Of a stretch of 64,000 nucleotides of DNA, positions 52,667-62,307 are shown piece after piece (the first letter of the stretch is position 1; each line of letters starts with the position of its first letter). The notes beneath the pieces were generated by a model. That model saw only the letters and a list, made by a program, of their open reading frames with translations, was not told the origin of the DNA and made no database searches. This DNA comes from Paenibacillus sp. FSL R7-0204 (lineage in GTDB: Bacteria; Bacillota; Bacilli; Paenibacillales; Paenibacillaceae): the NCBI RefSeq assembly GCF_038002225.1, contig NZ_JBBOCA010000001.1, positions 2,480,001-2,544,000 on the forward strand, given 5' to 3'. The position numbers and the translations under genes are program-made.

Positions 52667-53986
52667 TTGGAACAATTCAGACTTCCCCGCATTGAGATGC
52701 CGGAGCTTGCGCTGACGTCATCCATTCAGGCCGTGCTGGCCGACGCCGAAGTGAAGCTGGCTCACCGGCCCAAGCTTCAGCGCCTGTTCCGCAACTGCTT
52801 CCCGAATACACTGGAGACCACTACCAAGCTGCTTGATGACGGAACCACCTTTGTCATTACGGGGGACATTCCTGCTTGCTGGCTGCGCGATTCGGTGGAG
52901 CAGGTCATTCATTATGTGCCTTTTGCCGCGGAAGATGCTGACCTGCAGCGGATTATCGGCGGGCTGATCAAGCGCCATACAGAGTATGTGCTGATCGATC
53001 CTTACGCCAACGCGTTCAATGAATCCGCCAATGACTGGCACTGGAATGCTGCCGATGTGACGGAGATGTCGCCTTGGGTGTGGGAGCGCAAATTCGAGAT
53101 CGACTCGCTGTGCTTCGTGATCCGGCTGGCCCATGCTTACTGGGAAGAGACGAAGCAGACCGGCTTCTTCACCGCCGATTTCAAAAAAATGCTGCGCGTC
53201 ATCACCGACCTGTTCAAGCGCGAGCAGCATCATGCCGAGAAGTCCCCGTACCGCTTCACGCGGAACAACGGGATTATGGAGGATTCCATCCGTAACGGCG
53301 GCTTAGGGATGCCTGTGAATTATACCGGCATGATCTGGTCCGGCTTCCGCTCCAGTGATGACGCCTGCGATTTCCATTACAACATTCCGGGGAATATGTT
53401 CGCTGTGGTGGCGCTGCGGCAGATGCAGGATTTTGCCGAGTGGGTCTTCCGGGATCTGGATTTCCTCGCCGAGCTGAAGGAGCTGGAGCAGGAGGTCGAT
53501 CACGGCATCAAGCTGTACGGCATCTACCGCCACCCGGAATTCGGGCCGATCTACGCCTACGAGACGGACGGGTACGGCAACTATAGCCTGATGGATGACG
53601 CCGGAACGCCGGGCCTGATGTCCATTCCATACCTGGGCTATTTGAACAATGATGATCCGGTCTACCAGAATACGAGACGGTTTGCGCTAAGCAAGGAGAA
53701 TCCGTTCTACTTTGAGGGCAAAGCCGCCAAGGGAATCGGCAGTCCGCATACTCCTCGGGGCTACATCTGGCATATGGCCTTGTCGATGCAAGGCATTACG
53801 GCAGACAGCAAGGAAGAGCGGCTGGCGGTGATCGCCATGCTGGAAGCGACCGATGCCGATACCGGCTATATGCATGAAGGCTTCCACGCCGATGATCCGT
53901 CCGTGTTCACCCGCAAGTGGTTCGCCTGGTCGAACAGCTTGTTCTCACAGCTTATTTTGCGGGCGCTGAAGGAAGGCATTCTCTAA
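52667..53986 (+). CDS. GH125 exo-alpha-1,6-mannosidase
   Basis: A 439-residue cytosolic enzyme of family GH125, known for exo-alpha-1,6-mannosidase activity on N-glycan cores. The (alpha/alpha)6 barrel shows the family landmarks [89 protein letters not shown] and the late [18 protein letters not shown] and [26 protein letters not shown]. The start is TTG, eleven bases after GAAGGAG. It precedes the GH130 gene by about 40 bases. In pneumococci a GH125 works beside GH38 and GH85 on imported glycans, supporting the proposed pathway. Confidence 0.94.
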   Translation: MEQFRLPRIEMPELALTSSIQAVLADAEVKLAHRPKLQRLFRNCFPNTLETTTKLLDDGTTFVITGDIPACWLRDSVEQVIHYVPFAAEDADLQRIIGGLIKRHTEYVLIDPYANAFNESANDWHWNAADVTEMSPWVWERKFEIDSLCFVIRLAHAYWEETKQTGFFTADFKKMLRVITDLFKREQHHAEKSPYRFTRNNGIMEDSIRNGGLGMPVNYTGMIWSGFRSSDDACDFHYNIPGNMFAVVALRQMQDFAEWVFRDLDFLAELKELEQEVDHGIKLYGIYRHPEFGPIYAYETDGYGNYSLMDDAGTPGLMSIPYLGYLNNDDPVYQNTRRFALSKENPFYFEGKAAKGIGSPHTPRGYIWHMALSMQGITADSKEERLAVIAMLEATDADTGYMHEGFHADDPSVFTRKWFAWSNSLFSQLILRALKEGIL

Positions 53987-54024
53987 GACAAACATACTTT
54001 TTCACAGATAAAGGAGACCTGATC

Positions 54025-55023
54025 ATGAGTACAATTATTGGACAAGCACTACCGAACATCCCTTGGCAGGAGAAGCCTGAGGGCACGAATTCCCCGGTAT
54101 GGAGATATTCCGCCAACCCGATCATTCCGCGCAACGCCATTCCGAACTCGAACAGTGTGTTCAACTCGGCGGTCATTCCGTTTGAGGGCGGCTTCGCAGG
54201 AGTGTTCCGCTGTGATTCGCGGTCGGTCAGCATGGATATCTTCGCGGGCTTCAGTGAAGACGGCGTGAACTGGAACATCAACCACGAGCCGATCGTTTTC
54301 GAGGGCGATGAAGAGATCACCAAGCGCGAGTACCGCTATGATCCGCGTGTCTGCAAGATTGATGACCGTTATTATGTATCCTGGTGTAACGGCTACCACG
54401 GGCCAACAATCGGCCTGGCGTACACATTCGATTTCAAAACGTTCCACCAGCTGGAGAATGCCTTCCTGCCGTATAACCGGAACGGAGTGCTGCTCCCGCG
54501 CAAAATTGGCGGCAACTATGCGATGCTCAGCCGTCCTAGCGATACCGGGCATACGCCGTTTGGCGATATTTTTTACAGTGAGAGTCCTGATCTGACCTTC
54601 TGGGGCAAACACCGCTATGTAATGGGTACGGTGGACGGTGATGCTTCCGCTTGGCAGTCCAAGAAAATTGGTCCAGGTCCGATTCCGATTGAAACCGACA
54701 AGGGCTGGCTGCTGATTTATCACGGCGTTATCAACACTTGTAACGGATTCGTCTACCGCATGGGTGTCGCGCTGCTGGATCTGGATCAGCCTTGGAAGGT
54801 AAAAGCCCGCTCGCGCAACTACATTCTCGGACCGGAAACGCTGTATGAATGTGTCGGCGATGTGCCGAACGTAACCTTCCCTTGCGCGGCATTGACCGAT
54901 GCGGCCACCGGGCGGATTGCCATCTACTACGGCTGTGCAGATACGGTGACGGGGCTGGCCTTCACGACGGTGGACGAACTAATCAGCTATATGGATGAAT
55001 ATCCGCTGGAGATTGAGGGGTAA
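54025..55023 (+). CDS. GH130 mannoside phosphorylase or mannosidase
   Basis: A 332-residue five-bladed propeller enzyme. It has the GH130 pattern [73 protein letters not shown] with the catalytic Asp, and [37 protein letters not shown]130 enzymes phosphorolyse beta-mannosides; members next to GH38, GH125 and GH85 genes act on Man-beta-1,4-GlcNAc, the core left after alpha-mannose removal. That reaction is inferred for this one. ATG at 54025 follows AAAGGAGAC; an upstream in-frame GTG or ATG in the GH125 gene is rejected. It is followed seven bases later by the second GH38. Confidence 0.9.
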   Translation: MSTIIGQALPNIPWQEKPEGTNSPVWRYSANPIIPRNAIPNSNSVFNSAVIPFEGGFAGVFRCDSRSVSMDIFAGFSEDGVNWNINHEPIVFEGDEEITKREYRYDPRVCKIDDRYYVSWCNGYHGPTIGLAYTFDFKTFHQLENAFLPYNRNGVLLPRKIGGNYAMLSRPSDTGHTPFGDIFYSESPDLTFWGKHRYVMGTVDGDASAWQSKKIGPGPIPIETDKGWLLIYHGVINTCNGFVYRMGVALLDLDQPWKVKARSRNYILGPETLYECVGDVPNVTFPCAALTDAATGRIAIYYGCADTVTGLAFTTVDELISYMDEYPLEIEG

Positions 55024-55029
55024 CCGGTT

Positions 55030-57768
55030 ATGACCACAAAACAGACGGCACATATTATCTCACATACGCACTGGGACCGGGAATGGTATCTGCCTTATGA
55101 ACGCCATCACATCCGGCTGATCCAGCTCGTGGACACGCTGCTGGACACACTGGAGCAGAACCCGGACTTCCGCAGCTTCTTCTTCGACGGGCAGACGATT
55201 ATCATCGAGGATTATCTTCAGGTCCGTCCGGAGAACCGGGAGCGGCTGGTACGGCAGATCCGTGAGGGACGGATTTACATCGGACCTTGGTACATTCTGC
55301 AGGATGCTTATCTCACCAGCCCGGAGGCCAATGTGCGTAACTTACAGCTAGGACATCAGGATGCGGCAGTCTATGGGGAAGTGTCCAAAATCGGTTATTT
55401 CCCGGACACCTTCGGCCTGACCGGACAGATTCCGCAGCTCATGCAGCAGGCCGGCATCACTAACGCCTTCTTCGGGCGCGGAGTGAAGCCGACAGGCTTC
55501 AACAATATGGTCTCCGATGACGGCTATGAATCCTCGTTCTCGGAGCTGGTCTGGGAAGGGCCGGACGGCTCGCAGGTACTGGGTATCCTGTTCGCCAACT
55601 GGTATTCTAACGGGAATGAGGTTCCCGTTGAGATGGATGAAGCCCGCCGTTTCTGGGAGCGCAAGCTGGGCGATGCCCGGCAGTATACAGCGACTGATCA
55701 GCTGCTGTTCATGAACGGCTGCGATCACCAGCCGCTGCAGACCGACTTGCCGGAGGCGATCCGCACAGCAGAGAAGCTGCACCCGGAGGTCTCCTTCGTT
55801 CATTCCAACTTCCCGGATTATATTAAGGCAGTGGAAGCTTCACTGGCTGGCCGCACCTTGTCCACGGTAAAGGGCGAGCTGCGGAGCCAGCGCACGGACG
55901 GTTGGGGGACGCTGGTCAATACTGCTTCCGCCCGGGTATATCTGAAGCAGCTCAACCAACGCGGCCAGTCACTGCTGGAGAAGGTAGCCGAGCCGCTGGC
56001 GGTTATCGCGGGGCTGCATGGCGGGGAGTATCCGCATCATCTACTGGATTATGCGTGGAAGACGCTGCTGCAGAACCATCCGCATGATTCCATCTGCGGC
56101 TGCAGCGTGGATGAGGTGCACCGCGAGATGGTTACCCGCTTCGACAAGAGTTATCACACGGCCGAAGGCATCGTTGCAGATAGTATGGAGGCGATCACCG
56201 CAGCGGTGGACACCTCCGGCTTCGCCGCTTACGGCGAAGAGGCCCTTCCGCTTGTTGTAACCAATACCAGCGGCTGGAGCCGTACCGGTACGGTGACCGT
56301 GGAGCTGGATGCAGCCCGCCAGTATCTGCGCGACGGGCTGTCTCTTGAAGAGAATGCCCGGTTGATGAAAGCCGTAGACCTAGCCGGACGGGTCCTGGTC
56401 GATGAGCAGGGCCAGCCGATTCCTTGTACGGTAGAGGATCTTGGCCTGTCCTTCGGCTATGATCTGCCGGATGACCGCTTCCGCCAGCCGTATAGCTGCC
56501 GCAAGGTGCGGCTGACCTTCGAGGCGGCGGAGGTGCCTGCCCTGGGGCTGCGCACCTATGCCTGGGTTCGCCCTCTTGGGGCGGCTGCCGCTGAAGAAGT
56601 CTCCTCGCTGGTTCACGGCGCGCGCGTGCTGGAGAACGATACCCTGCGGGTCGAGGTTATGGCTGACGGCTCCTTCACGCTGGAGCATAAGCCAAGCGGC
56701 AAGCTCTACCAGGGCCTCGGTGTCTACGAGAACACAGGTGACATCGGGAACGAATATATGTACAGACAGCCTGCGGGCGAAGTGCCGCTGACGACTCTCG
56801 GCCTTAACGCGGATATCGCTGTTATTGAAGATACGCCATACCGTGCTTCCATCGAAATCACTCATGAATGGGAGATTCCGGCTTCAGCCGATGACCTGCT
56901 GGAAGAAGAACAGCGGGCGCTGGTCTATTATCCAGAGCGGCTGGCGCAGCGTGCTGCCGCCACGGTAACCTTGAAGCTGCGGACTGTCTTAAGACTGGAG
57001 CGCAGCGGCAAAGGACTGGAAGTGAAGAGTTATATCGATAATACGGCTAAAGACCACCGTCTGCGGATGCTGTTCCCTGCGGATCTGGCCGCAGCCTCAC
57101 ACCGCGTGGATTCGATGTTCGAGCTGGCGGAGCGTCCGAACGAGCCCGCGCCGGAATGGCAGAATCCAAGTAATGCGCAGCATCAGCAGTGCTTCGTGGA
57201 TGTTACGGGGGAGAACGCAGGCCTAACGGTTGCTAACCTCGGATTACACGAATACGAGATTCTGCGGGATGGCCGCAATACGATCGCCGTTACGCTGCTC
57301 CGCAGTGTTGGCGAGATGGGTGACTGGGGTTGGTTCCCTACACCGGAAGCCCAGTGCCTGGGAGAGCAAACAGCAGATCTGCTGCTTCTTCCGCATAGCG
57401 GGGATGCTGTAACCTCCGGTGCCGCTGCTGCTGCTTACCAGTTCCAGATTCCGTGGACCTGCGCGCAGGCAGAGGTTCATACCGGGACGATTCCCGCCGT
57501 GTATTCGGCCGTCCGCTGGAACGGCAGGACCGCTGCCTTCTCCTCCATGAAGCTGAACAAAGAGCGCGGCGATGTGCTGCTCCGCTGGTTCAACATGACG
57601 GGCGAGTCCTGTATACTGGAGCTGGAACCAGCGCTTCCGGCTGCCGCCATCTATACTTCAAATGTACTGGAAACAGAAGGTGAAGAGCTTCAGCTAGAAG
57701 GAGCCGCTTCGCTGAAGCTTCCGCTTGGCGGACATGAGATTACAACGGTTGGTATCCGGCTGAGCTAA
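55030..57768 (+). CDS. GH38 alpha-mannosidase (MngB-like)
   Basis: A 912-residue cytosolic alpha-mannosidase and close paralogue of the truncated protein at the left edge of the window. The N-terminus SHTHWDREWYLPYERHH carries zinc ligands (His14 and Asp16), YFPDTFGLTGQIPQLMQQAG the nucleophile Asp126, and NHPHDSICGCSVDEVHREM the last zinc ligand. The beta-sandwich region runs from about 400 to the end. It is of the shorter class without the N-terminal domain seen in the neighbouring 1052-residue GH38. Two GH38 enzymes of different type suggest cleavage of different alpha-linkages. The start follows the GH130 gene by seven bases, so translation is probably coupled. Confidence 0.93.
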   Translation: MTTKQTAHIISHTHWDREWYLPYERHHIRLIQLVDTLLDTLEQNPDFRSFFFDGQTIIIEDYLQVRPENRERLVRQIREGRIYIGPWYILQDAYLTSPEANVRNLQLGHQDAAVYGEVSKIGYFPDTFGLTGQIPQLMQQAGITNAFFGRGVKPTGFNNMVSDDGYESSFSELVWEGPDGSQVLGILFANWYSNGNEVPVEMDEARRFWERKLGDARQYTATDQLLFMNGCDHQPLQTDLPEAIRTAEKLHPEVSFVHSNFPDYIKAVEASLAGRTLSTVKGELRSQRTDGWGTLVNTASARVYLKQLNQRGQSLLEKVAEPLAVIAGLHGGEYPHHLLDYAWKTLLQNHPHDSICGCSVDEVHREMVTRFDKSYHTAEGIVADSMEAITAAVDTSGFAAYGEEALPLVVTNTSGWSRTGTVTVELDAARQYLRDGLSLEENARLMKAVDLAGRVLVDEQGQPIPCTVEDLGLSFGYDLPDDRFRQPYSCRKVRLTFEAAEVPALGLRTYAWVRPLGAAAAEEVSSLVHGARVLENDTLRVEVMADGSFTLEHKPSGKLYQGLGVYENTGDIGNEYMYRQPAGEVPLTTLGLNADIAVIEDTPYRASIEITHEWEIPASADDLLEEEQRALVYYPERLAQRAAATVTLKLRTVLRLERSGKGLEVKSYIDNTAKDHRLRMLFPADLAAASHRVDSMFELAERPNEPAPEWQNPSNAQHQQCFVDVTGENAGLTVANLGLHEYEILRDGRNTIAVTLLRSVGEMGDWGWFPTPEAQCLGEQTADLLLLPHSGDAVTSGAAAAAYQFQIPWTCAQAEVHTGTIPAVYSAVRWNGRTAAFSSMKLNKERGDVLLRWFNMTGESCILELEPALPAAAIYTSNVLETEGEELQLEGAASLKLPLGGHEITTVGIRLS

Positions 57769-57799
57769 TCCAGGCGAAGAAGGAAGAGGTGAGAAAAGT

Positions 57800-59302
57800 A
57801 TGGGGATGGATATGGATGAACCATTAGATCGGCAAGCCTCCAATAACGGCCCGCTTACCGGTGTACAGCAGCAGATTGCGGCGGTAGCCGGGGGACAATG
57901 GCGCTTGTCTGCCGGGTTCAAAGCGCGAATTGTGGACAATGCGAGATCGGATAATAACAGTGTTCTGAACGAAACAGTCTTTAGGGTTCTGGGCCAATTC
58001 TCGGGCATTCTGACACCCTCTGACCAGATCATCGCTGTTGTTCATGGAGAAACGGAGAATCCTGCTTCGGGCGATATCGTCATTGAACTGACAGATCTTG
58101 AAGCTGCGGGAGACTTGGACAGCCAGGAAGCTTACGTCATTGAAATCGGGACTTATGTGAAGATCACTGCGCCAAGTGAACGGTCTGTGATGTACGGTCT
58201 GTGGACATTGCTGCAGCAGCTCGCAGATGACGGCTCCGTGCCCTGCGGCACCATCACCGATTACCCCGCCATGCGGGAGCGGGCGCTGCACATCGACATT
58301 GGCCGCAAATTCTACAGCGAAGACTGGCTCCTGGAGCGGATCAGAGAGATGTCCCGGCTGCGGCTGAATACGCTACAGCTGCATTTCTCCGAGAACGAGG
58401 GCTTCCGGCTGATGAGCGAGAGCCATCCTGAGGTGGTGTCGGAGCAAGCTTTAACCAAGCAGGAAATGAAGGCGATTATCCTTGAGGCACAGCGTTATCA
58501 TGTGGATATTATCCCTTCACTGGATTCACCGGGGCATCTGGGACAGGCGCTCCGTACTCATCCCGAGTGGCTGCTCAAGGATGCTTCGGGAGCCACGGCT
58601 CCGGGTGCGCTGGATATTACGAATCCGGCAGCCCGCCGGTTCGTGCTGGAGTTGATTGACGAATACGCCGAGTTATTTGCCGGCAGCCGCTATTTTCATA
58701 TTGGCGGGGATGAATTCATCAACTTCGCGGAGTTCGATAAGTATCCGCAGCTCGCGGAGTATGCCCGGAATGTGCTGAACATCAGCGAAGGCACGGGCGT
58801 GGACACTTATATTGATTACCTTAACGAGGTTGCAGAACATCTGGAGTCGAAGGGCTGGACCGTCCGTGCCTGGAATGATGGCCTCTACCGTGCAGATCAG
58901 ATCCAGCGGGTCGCGCCTAAGCCATCCATTCAGATCACATATTGGACGAAGTGGCACCCGATGATGGCCCCGGTGGAAGACATTCTCGCCAAGGGGCATC
59001 AGGTGATCAACTACAACGACGGCTACTTGTATTACGTGCTGGGCGAACATGCAGGCTACACGTATCCGACAGCCGAGAAAATCCGCGCCTCCTGGCATCC
59101 CGGCCTGTTCCCGGCCCGTACCGGGGAAGCTAAGCAGGAATACACGGGAGCCTATCCGCGCGAACTCATCGGCACCACCTTCTCCATCTGGAGCGATAAG
59201 CCGGAAGCGCAGACCGAAGCGGAAGTGGTGGCAGGCCTGCGCGGCCCGCTGCGGGCGATGGCGGAGCTGGCTTGGCTGGGGAAGAAGGATGCGGCTGAGT
59301 AG
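57800..59302 (+). CDS. GH20 beta-N-acetylhexosaminidase
   Basis: Removes terminal GlcNAc or GalNAc. The 500-residue protein has a GH20b-type N-terminal domain (about 15-150) and the catalytic barrel (about 153-495). The family acid pair is Asp304-Glu305 in YFHIGGDEF, which supports substrate-assisted catalysis. LHIDIGRKFYSEDWLLERIREMSRLRLNTLQLHFSENEGFR and IIPSLDSPGHLGQAL are further landmarks. There is no signal peptide, so it acts on imported sugars and could remove GlcNAc from complex-type antennae. It is the last gene of the N-glycan locus and is followed by a strong terminator. GAGGTGAG precedes the ATG. Confidence 0.92.
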   Translation: MGMDMDEPLDRQASNNGPLTGVQQQIAAVAGGQWRLSAGFKARIVDNARSDNNSVLNETVFRVLGQFSGILTPSDQIIAVVHGETENPASGDIVIELTDLEAAGDLDSQEAYVIEIGTYVKITAPSERSVMYGLWTLLQQLADDGSVPCGTITDYPAMRERALHIDIGRKFYSEDWLLERIREMSRLRLNTLQLHFSENEGFRLMSESHPEVVSEQALTKQEMKAIILEAQRYHVDIIPSLDSPGHLGQALRTHPEWLLKDASGATAPGALDITNPAARRFVLELIDEYAELFAGSRYFHIGGDEFINFAEFDKYPQLAEYARNVLNISEGTGVDTYIDYLNEVAEHLESKGWTVRAWNDGLYRADQIQRVAPKPSIQITYWTKWHPMMAPVEDILAKGHQVINYNDGYLYYVLGEHAGYTYPTAEKIRASWHPGLFPARTGEAKQEYTGAYPRELIGTTFSIWSDKPEAQTEAEVVAGLRGPLRAMAELAWLGKKDAAE

Positions 59303-59340
59303 ATGGCTGAATAGACAAACAGTATGGCATTCTATGATTG

Positions 59341-59389
59341 CAGCAACGGATACCGTCCGCTTTAGGGACTTGTCCGTTGCTGTTTTTTT
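59341..59389 (+). terminator. rho-independent terminator after the N-glycan locus
   Basis: CAGCAACGGA pairs perfectly with TCCGTTGCTG; seven T residues follow. Confidence 0.85.
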
Positions 59390-59515
59390 GTGTGAATGTA
59401 AAAAAGCGAACACAATGGGCGGGCACGGGGGCGGACCGGGTGATGCGTTTTGATTAAGGTAGCATAAATTGAACATGCCATCATGATGTGTAATGATAAT
59501 GAAGGGTGATAAATT

Positions 59516-59743
59516 ATGGAAGACAACCAAGTGTCAACCAGCATGAATAAGGTAAGCAAACAAGGTGGAGCTCGTACAGGCGCCGGCCGCAAGCCAATCG
59601 GTGTTACCCGGAAAATCTCCTTAACCTTGCCGGAGGAATGCTGGAATGAAATAGACCGTTGCTGCGGAAAAGGCGATTATTCCGTCTCTGAGGTGCTGCG
59701 TTCCATCATTGAAGATAATTTGCAGAAGGCAGATCTGCTATGA
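59516..59743 (+). CDS. small ribbon-helix-helix-like DNA-binding protein
   Basis: A 75-residue protein. The flexible basic N-terminus contains GGARTGAGRKPIG, an AT-hook-like stretch common before ribbon-helix-helix folds. VTRKISLTLPEECWNEIDRCCGKGDYSVSEVLRSIIEDNL looks like the beta strand and two helices of that fold. AAGGGTGAT precedes the ATG. It ends about 20 bases before an alpha/beta hydrolase gene. It may be a regulator of that gene or half of a toxin-antitoxin-like pair, but the neighbour is a normal hydrolase, so this is not supported. The target DNA is unknown. Confidence 0.65.
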   Translation: MEDNQVSTSMNKVSKQGGARTGAGRKPIGVTRKISLTLPEECWNEIDRCCGKGDYSVSEVLRSIIEDNLQKADLL

Positions 59744-59762
59744 AAGGAAGGGGCGGGAGCGG

Positions 59763-60575
59763 TTGTTCAAACCGGGGTACATAGAGGTTGAGGGCGGAGT
59801 GTTGTTCTATAGGCGCAGAGGCAGCGGAGAAGCGATCCTATTTGTTCATGGCAATTACAATGACCACCGGATATGGGAGGAACAGATGGAGAGGTTCTCC
59901 GCCAACTATGATGTTATCGGCTATGATCTGCGGGGCTACGGACATTCGGACACTCCCCGGCGTCCTTTTTCCAATGTGGAGGACCTGAAGCTGCTGCTGG
60001 ATACATTCGGCCTCACAAAAGTAACTCTAGTGGGTTCATCCCTGGGCGGCAGCGTAGCCACCGATTTCACGCTGGTCTATCCAGGCTATGTGGACTGCCT
60101 CATTCTGGCAGCCCCTTCGATCAGCGGCCGCAGCTATCCCGCGAGGATGCTATGGCAGGGGATCAAACAGCATATTCAGGTCAGGCTGAAGGGTGCTGAA
60201 CAAGCTATTGACCATTTTATCGCTAATTCTTATTGGGACTATTACTTCCCTGCGGCTGCAAAAGAAAAGGCCAGACAGAAAACGATAGACAATGTGCGGA
60301 GTCCCGGAAACTTCTGTCGGTTCCCTCCAAGCCTGTCGCAAGTGTCCAAGCCTTATGCCATTCATAGATTAGCGGAGATTGATCAACCAGTTCTTATCCT
60401 TATTGGCGCATTGGATCACCCTTACAATAGAGAGATCGCAGAAATTCTGCACAAAGGAATCAGACATTCCACGAAAATAATAATGCCGGACTGCGGCCAC
60501 CTGCCTTTTGTAGAAGAGCCTGAGAAGTTCTCTGCGCTGATTGCAGAATTTCTGCGGGATAATCATGATGCCTAA
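59763..60575 (+). CDS. alpha/beta hydrolase
   Basis: A 270-residue soluble serine hydrolase. HGNYNDHRIW gives the oxyanion region, and the nucleophile elbow is GSSLGGSVATDF with the Ser at about residue 97. The acid is probably Asp in LILIGALDHPYN, and the His is in MPDCGHLPFVEEPEKF. The cap domain has several basic residues. The set is that of the haloperoxidase/esterase/hydrolase group and the substrate is unknown. The start is TTG, close behind GGAAGGGGCGGGAG. Upstream in-frame ATG codons lie inside the preceding small gene and are rejected. It is probably in one operon with that gene. Confidence 0.85.
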   Translation: MFKPGYIEVEGGVLFYRRRGSGEAILFVHGNYNDHRIWEEQMERFSANYDVIGYDLRGYGHSDTPRRPFSNVEDLKLLLDTFGLTKVTLVGSSLGGSVATDFTLVYPGYVDCLILAAPSISGRSYPARMLWQGIKQHIQVRLKGAEQAIDHFIANSYWDYYFPAAAKEKARQKTIDNVRSPGNFCRFPPSLSQVSKPYAIHRLAEIDQPVLILIGALDHPYNREIAEILHKGIRHSTKIIMPDCGHLPFVEEPEKFSALIAEFLRDNHDA

Positions 60576-60640
60576 ATATCTAAAATTCAGATTATATACA
60601 TTTATGGTAATATAACAGAAAAAAGAGAGGCGGTGCAGGT

Positions 60641-61528
60641 ATGCAGAATATCAAAGTCTATCACTACGATGCGTTCAGCAGCATTCCAAACAAAGGGAAC
60701 CCGGCAGGGGTTGTGCTGGACGGCGAGGGTCTGACGGAGCAGCAAATGCAGGAGATTACAGCGAAGGTGGGCTTCAATGAGACGGCGTTTCCGTTAAAAT
60801 CTAACCTGGCGGATCTCAGAATCCGCTATTTTACGCCGGGGCATGAGATTAATCTCTGCGGCCACGGGACGATGGCGTTGTTGTATGCCATGAAGACGAA
60901 GGGGCTGCTTAAAGACGCCAGCGAGCTGACCATCGAGACCAAGGCAGGGGTCTTGCCCATCCGCTTCAGAGAAGAACACGGCGGATTTTATATGACGATG
61001 AGACAGGCCAGTCCGCAGTTTGAAGCTTTTAAAGGATCACTTGAGGACCTGGCCCGCTCGATCGGCCTTGAGCCCGGTGATATTGATCAGACCCTTCCAA
61101 CCATGTACGGCAGCACTGGAACGTGGACCTTACTGGTCCCGATTACAAGCCTGGACGCCTTCACCCGGATGGTGCCGGTCAACAAGCGGTTCCCTGAGGT
61201 GCTGAAGGAGATGCCCCGCTCGTCCATTCACCCGTTCTGCCTGGAGACGAATGATCCTGAGGCGCATATGCATGCCCGCCATTTCTCCTCCCCCTTCTCA
61301 GGGACTATTGAGGACCCGGTTACAGGCACAGCCTCTGGGGTGATGGGGGCTTATTATTCCAGGTACATCGGCGGACAAGGACCAGCCCCCTCCTTCGAGC
61401 TGCTAATTGAGCAGGGCCAAGAGATGGGCAGGGACGGCAGAGTCAGAGTGTCCGTGTCGGACAACGGTAACGCTATAGAAGTGACTGGCAACGCAGTTTA
61501 TGTGGGTGAATTTGATGTGATGCTGTGA
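60641..61528 (+). CDS. PhzF-family epimerase/isomerase
   Basis: A 295-residue protein of the PhzF fold (diaminopimelate-epimerase-like). It has two pseudo-symmetric halves: [47 protein letters not shown] with the conserved Glu at about 47, [20 protein letters not shown], and the second-half [22 protein letters not shown]. PhzF itself acts in phenazine biosynthesis, but most members in Firmicutes have no phenazine genes nearby, as here, and their reaction is unknown. AAAAGAGAGGCGGTGCAGGT precedes the ATG at slightly long spacing. It stands alone. Confidence 0.9.
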   Translation: MQNIKVYHYDAFSSIPNKGNPAGVVLDGEGLTEQQMQEITAKVGFNETAFPLKSNLADLRIRYFTPGHEINLCGHGTMALLYAMKTKGLLKDASELTIETKAGVLPIRFREEHGGFYMTMRQASPQFEAFKGSLEDLARSIGLEPGDIDQTLPTMYGSTGTWTLLVPITSLDAFTRMVPVNKRFPEVLKEMPRSSIHPFCLETNDPEAHMHARHFSSPFSGTIEDPVTGTASGVMGAYYSRYIGGQGPAPSFELLIEQGQEMGRDGRVRVSVSDNGNAIEVTGNAVYVGEFDVML

Positions 61529-61550
61529 TCTCCCTCATTTCTGTCATTTG

Positions 61551-62138
61551 TCAGTTCTCCCCCTTGCCATAATGCAGTCCCGCCTGATAGGCCTGTTCCA
61601 GCAGTGCTTCATAATGCGCGGGCGGCGAATCCAGGGTCTCGTAAAAGAAATCAACCTTGGAGTCTGTGATTCCGCAGTAATCGGCAATTCCCACGTTCAG
61701 CAGACGCGTGGTGGCTTCATCATAATTACGTTTCTTCATCTGTTCCTCCGATACACCTGCCAGAGCCAGCCATAGCGCACGATAACCATGCAGATTACTT
61801 GTGCCGTAGGCAACCCTGTTGTTCAGCACCCGGTCGATATACCCCTTCAGCATGGCCGGCAGATGCCACCACCACAGCGGAAAAACAAATGCCAGGCCGT
61901 CATGCTGACGCAACCGCTCCATTTCCCGCTCTAATTCAGGAGAATAGGGCTGTTCCTGTTCACCTGCGGTCATATTGAGTTCCTCCCTCCCCTGCAGAAC
62001 AGGGTCAAATCCTATCCCATGCAAATCCAATATCTCATAATCATGGCCGGCCTGGCTCAATCCCTCTGCGAAACGGCGGGCGACCTGGAAGGTCAGGGAA
62101 TCTTGTCTTGGGTGTGATACGACGATTAATACGCTCAT
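61551..62138 (-). CDS. flavodoxin-fold NAD(P)H oxidoreductase
   Basis: A 195-residue flavoprotein of the NAD(P)H quinone reductase family (MdaB/KefF/YwrO type), which reduces quinones or related electrophiles. VSHPRQDSLTFQVARRFAEGL is the flavin-phosphate loop; HDGLAFVFPLWWWHLPAMLKGYIDRVL is the central signature. It is transcribed divergently from an HxlR regulator, a common pairing for redox- or electrophile-responsive detoxification genes. AAGAAAGGTAGTG is the ribosome binding region, and a minus-strand TATAAT at 62200-62205 is a candidate -10. The natural substrate is unknown. Confidence 0.88.
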   Translation of the reverse strand: MSVLIVVSHPRQDSLTFQVARRFAEGLSQAGHDYEILDLHGIGFDPVLQGREELNMTAGEQEQPYSPELEREMERLRQHDGLAFVFPLWWWHLPAMLKGYIDRVLNNRVAYGTSNLHGYRALWLALAGVSEEQMKKRNYDEATTRLLNVGIADYCGITDSKVDFFYETLDSPPAHYEALLEQAYQAGLHYGKGEN

Positions 62139-62261
62139 GCTGGTATCTTCACTACCTTTCTTAACAGCAGGTTTGTAGCCATGTTCCTTGGCTGATGCTA
62201 TTATAAACAGGAATCAAATAATCTGGAAGTACGCACTTTGCTGTTCTATAGGAAGGTGTAT

Positions 62262-62274
62262 GTTCCATAGGAAC
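62262..62274. promoter_or_regulatory. 13-bp inverted repeat in the HxlR/oxidoreductase gap
   Basis: GTTCC-ata-GGAAC is a perfect inverted repeat about 35 bases before the HxlR gene, with GGTTCC nearby. It could be the operator of the HxlR protein acting on its own and the divergent gene. Confidence 0.45.
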
Positions 62275-62307
62275 GTTGAGGTTCCCTACATAACGGAGGC
62301 AGAAGCA

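Noticed and set aside
59516..60575. Toxin-antitoxin pair
   Set aside because: The second protein is an ordinary 270-residue alpha/beta hydrolase with a complete catalytic set, unlike known toxins.
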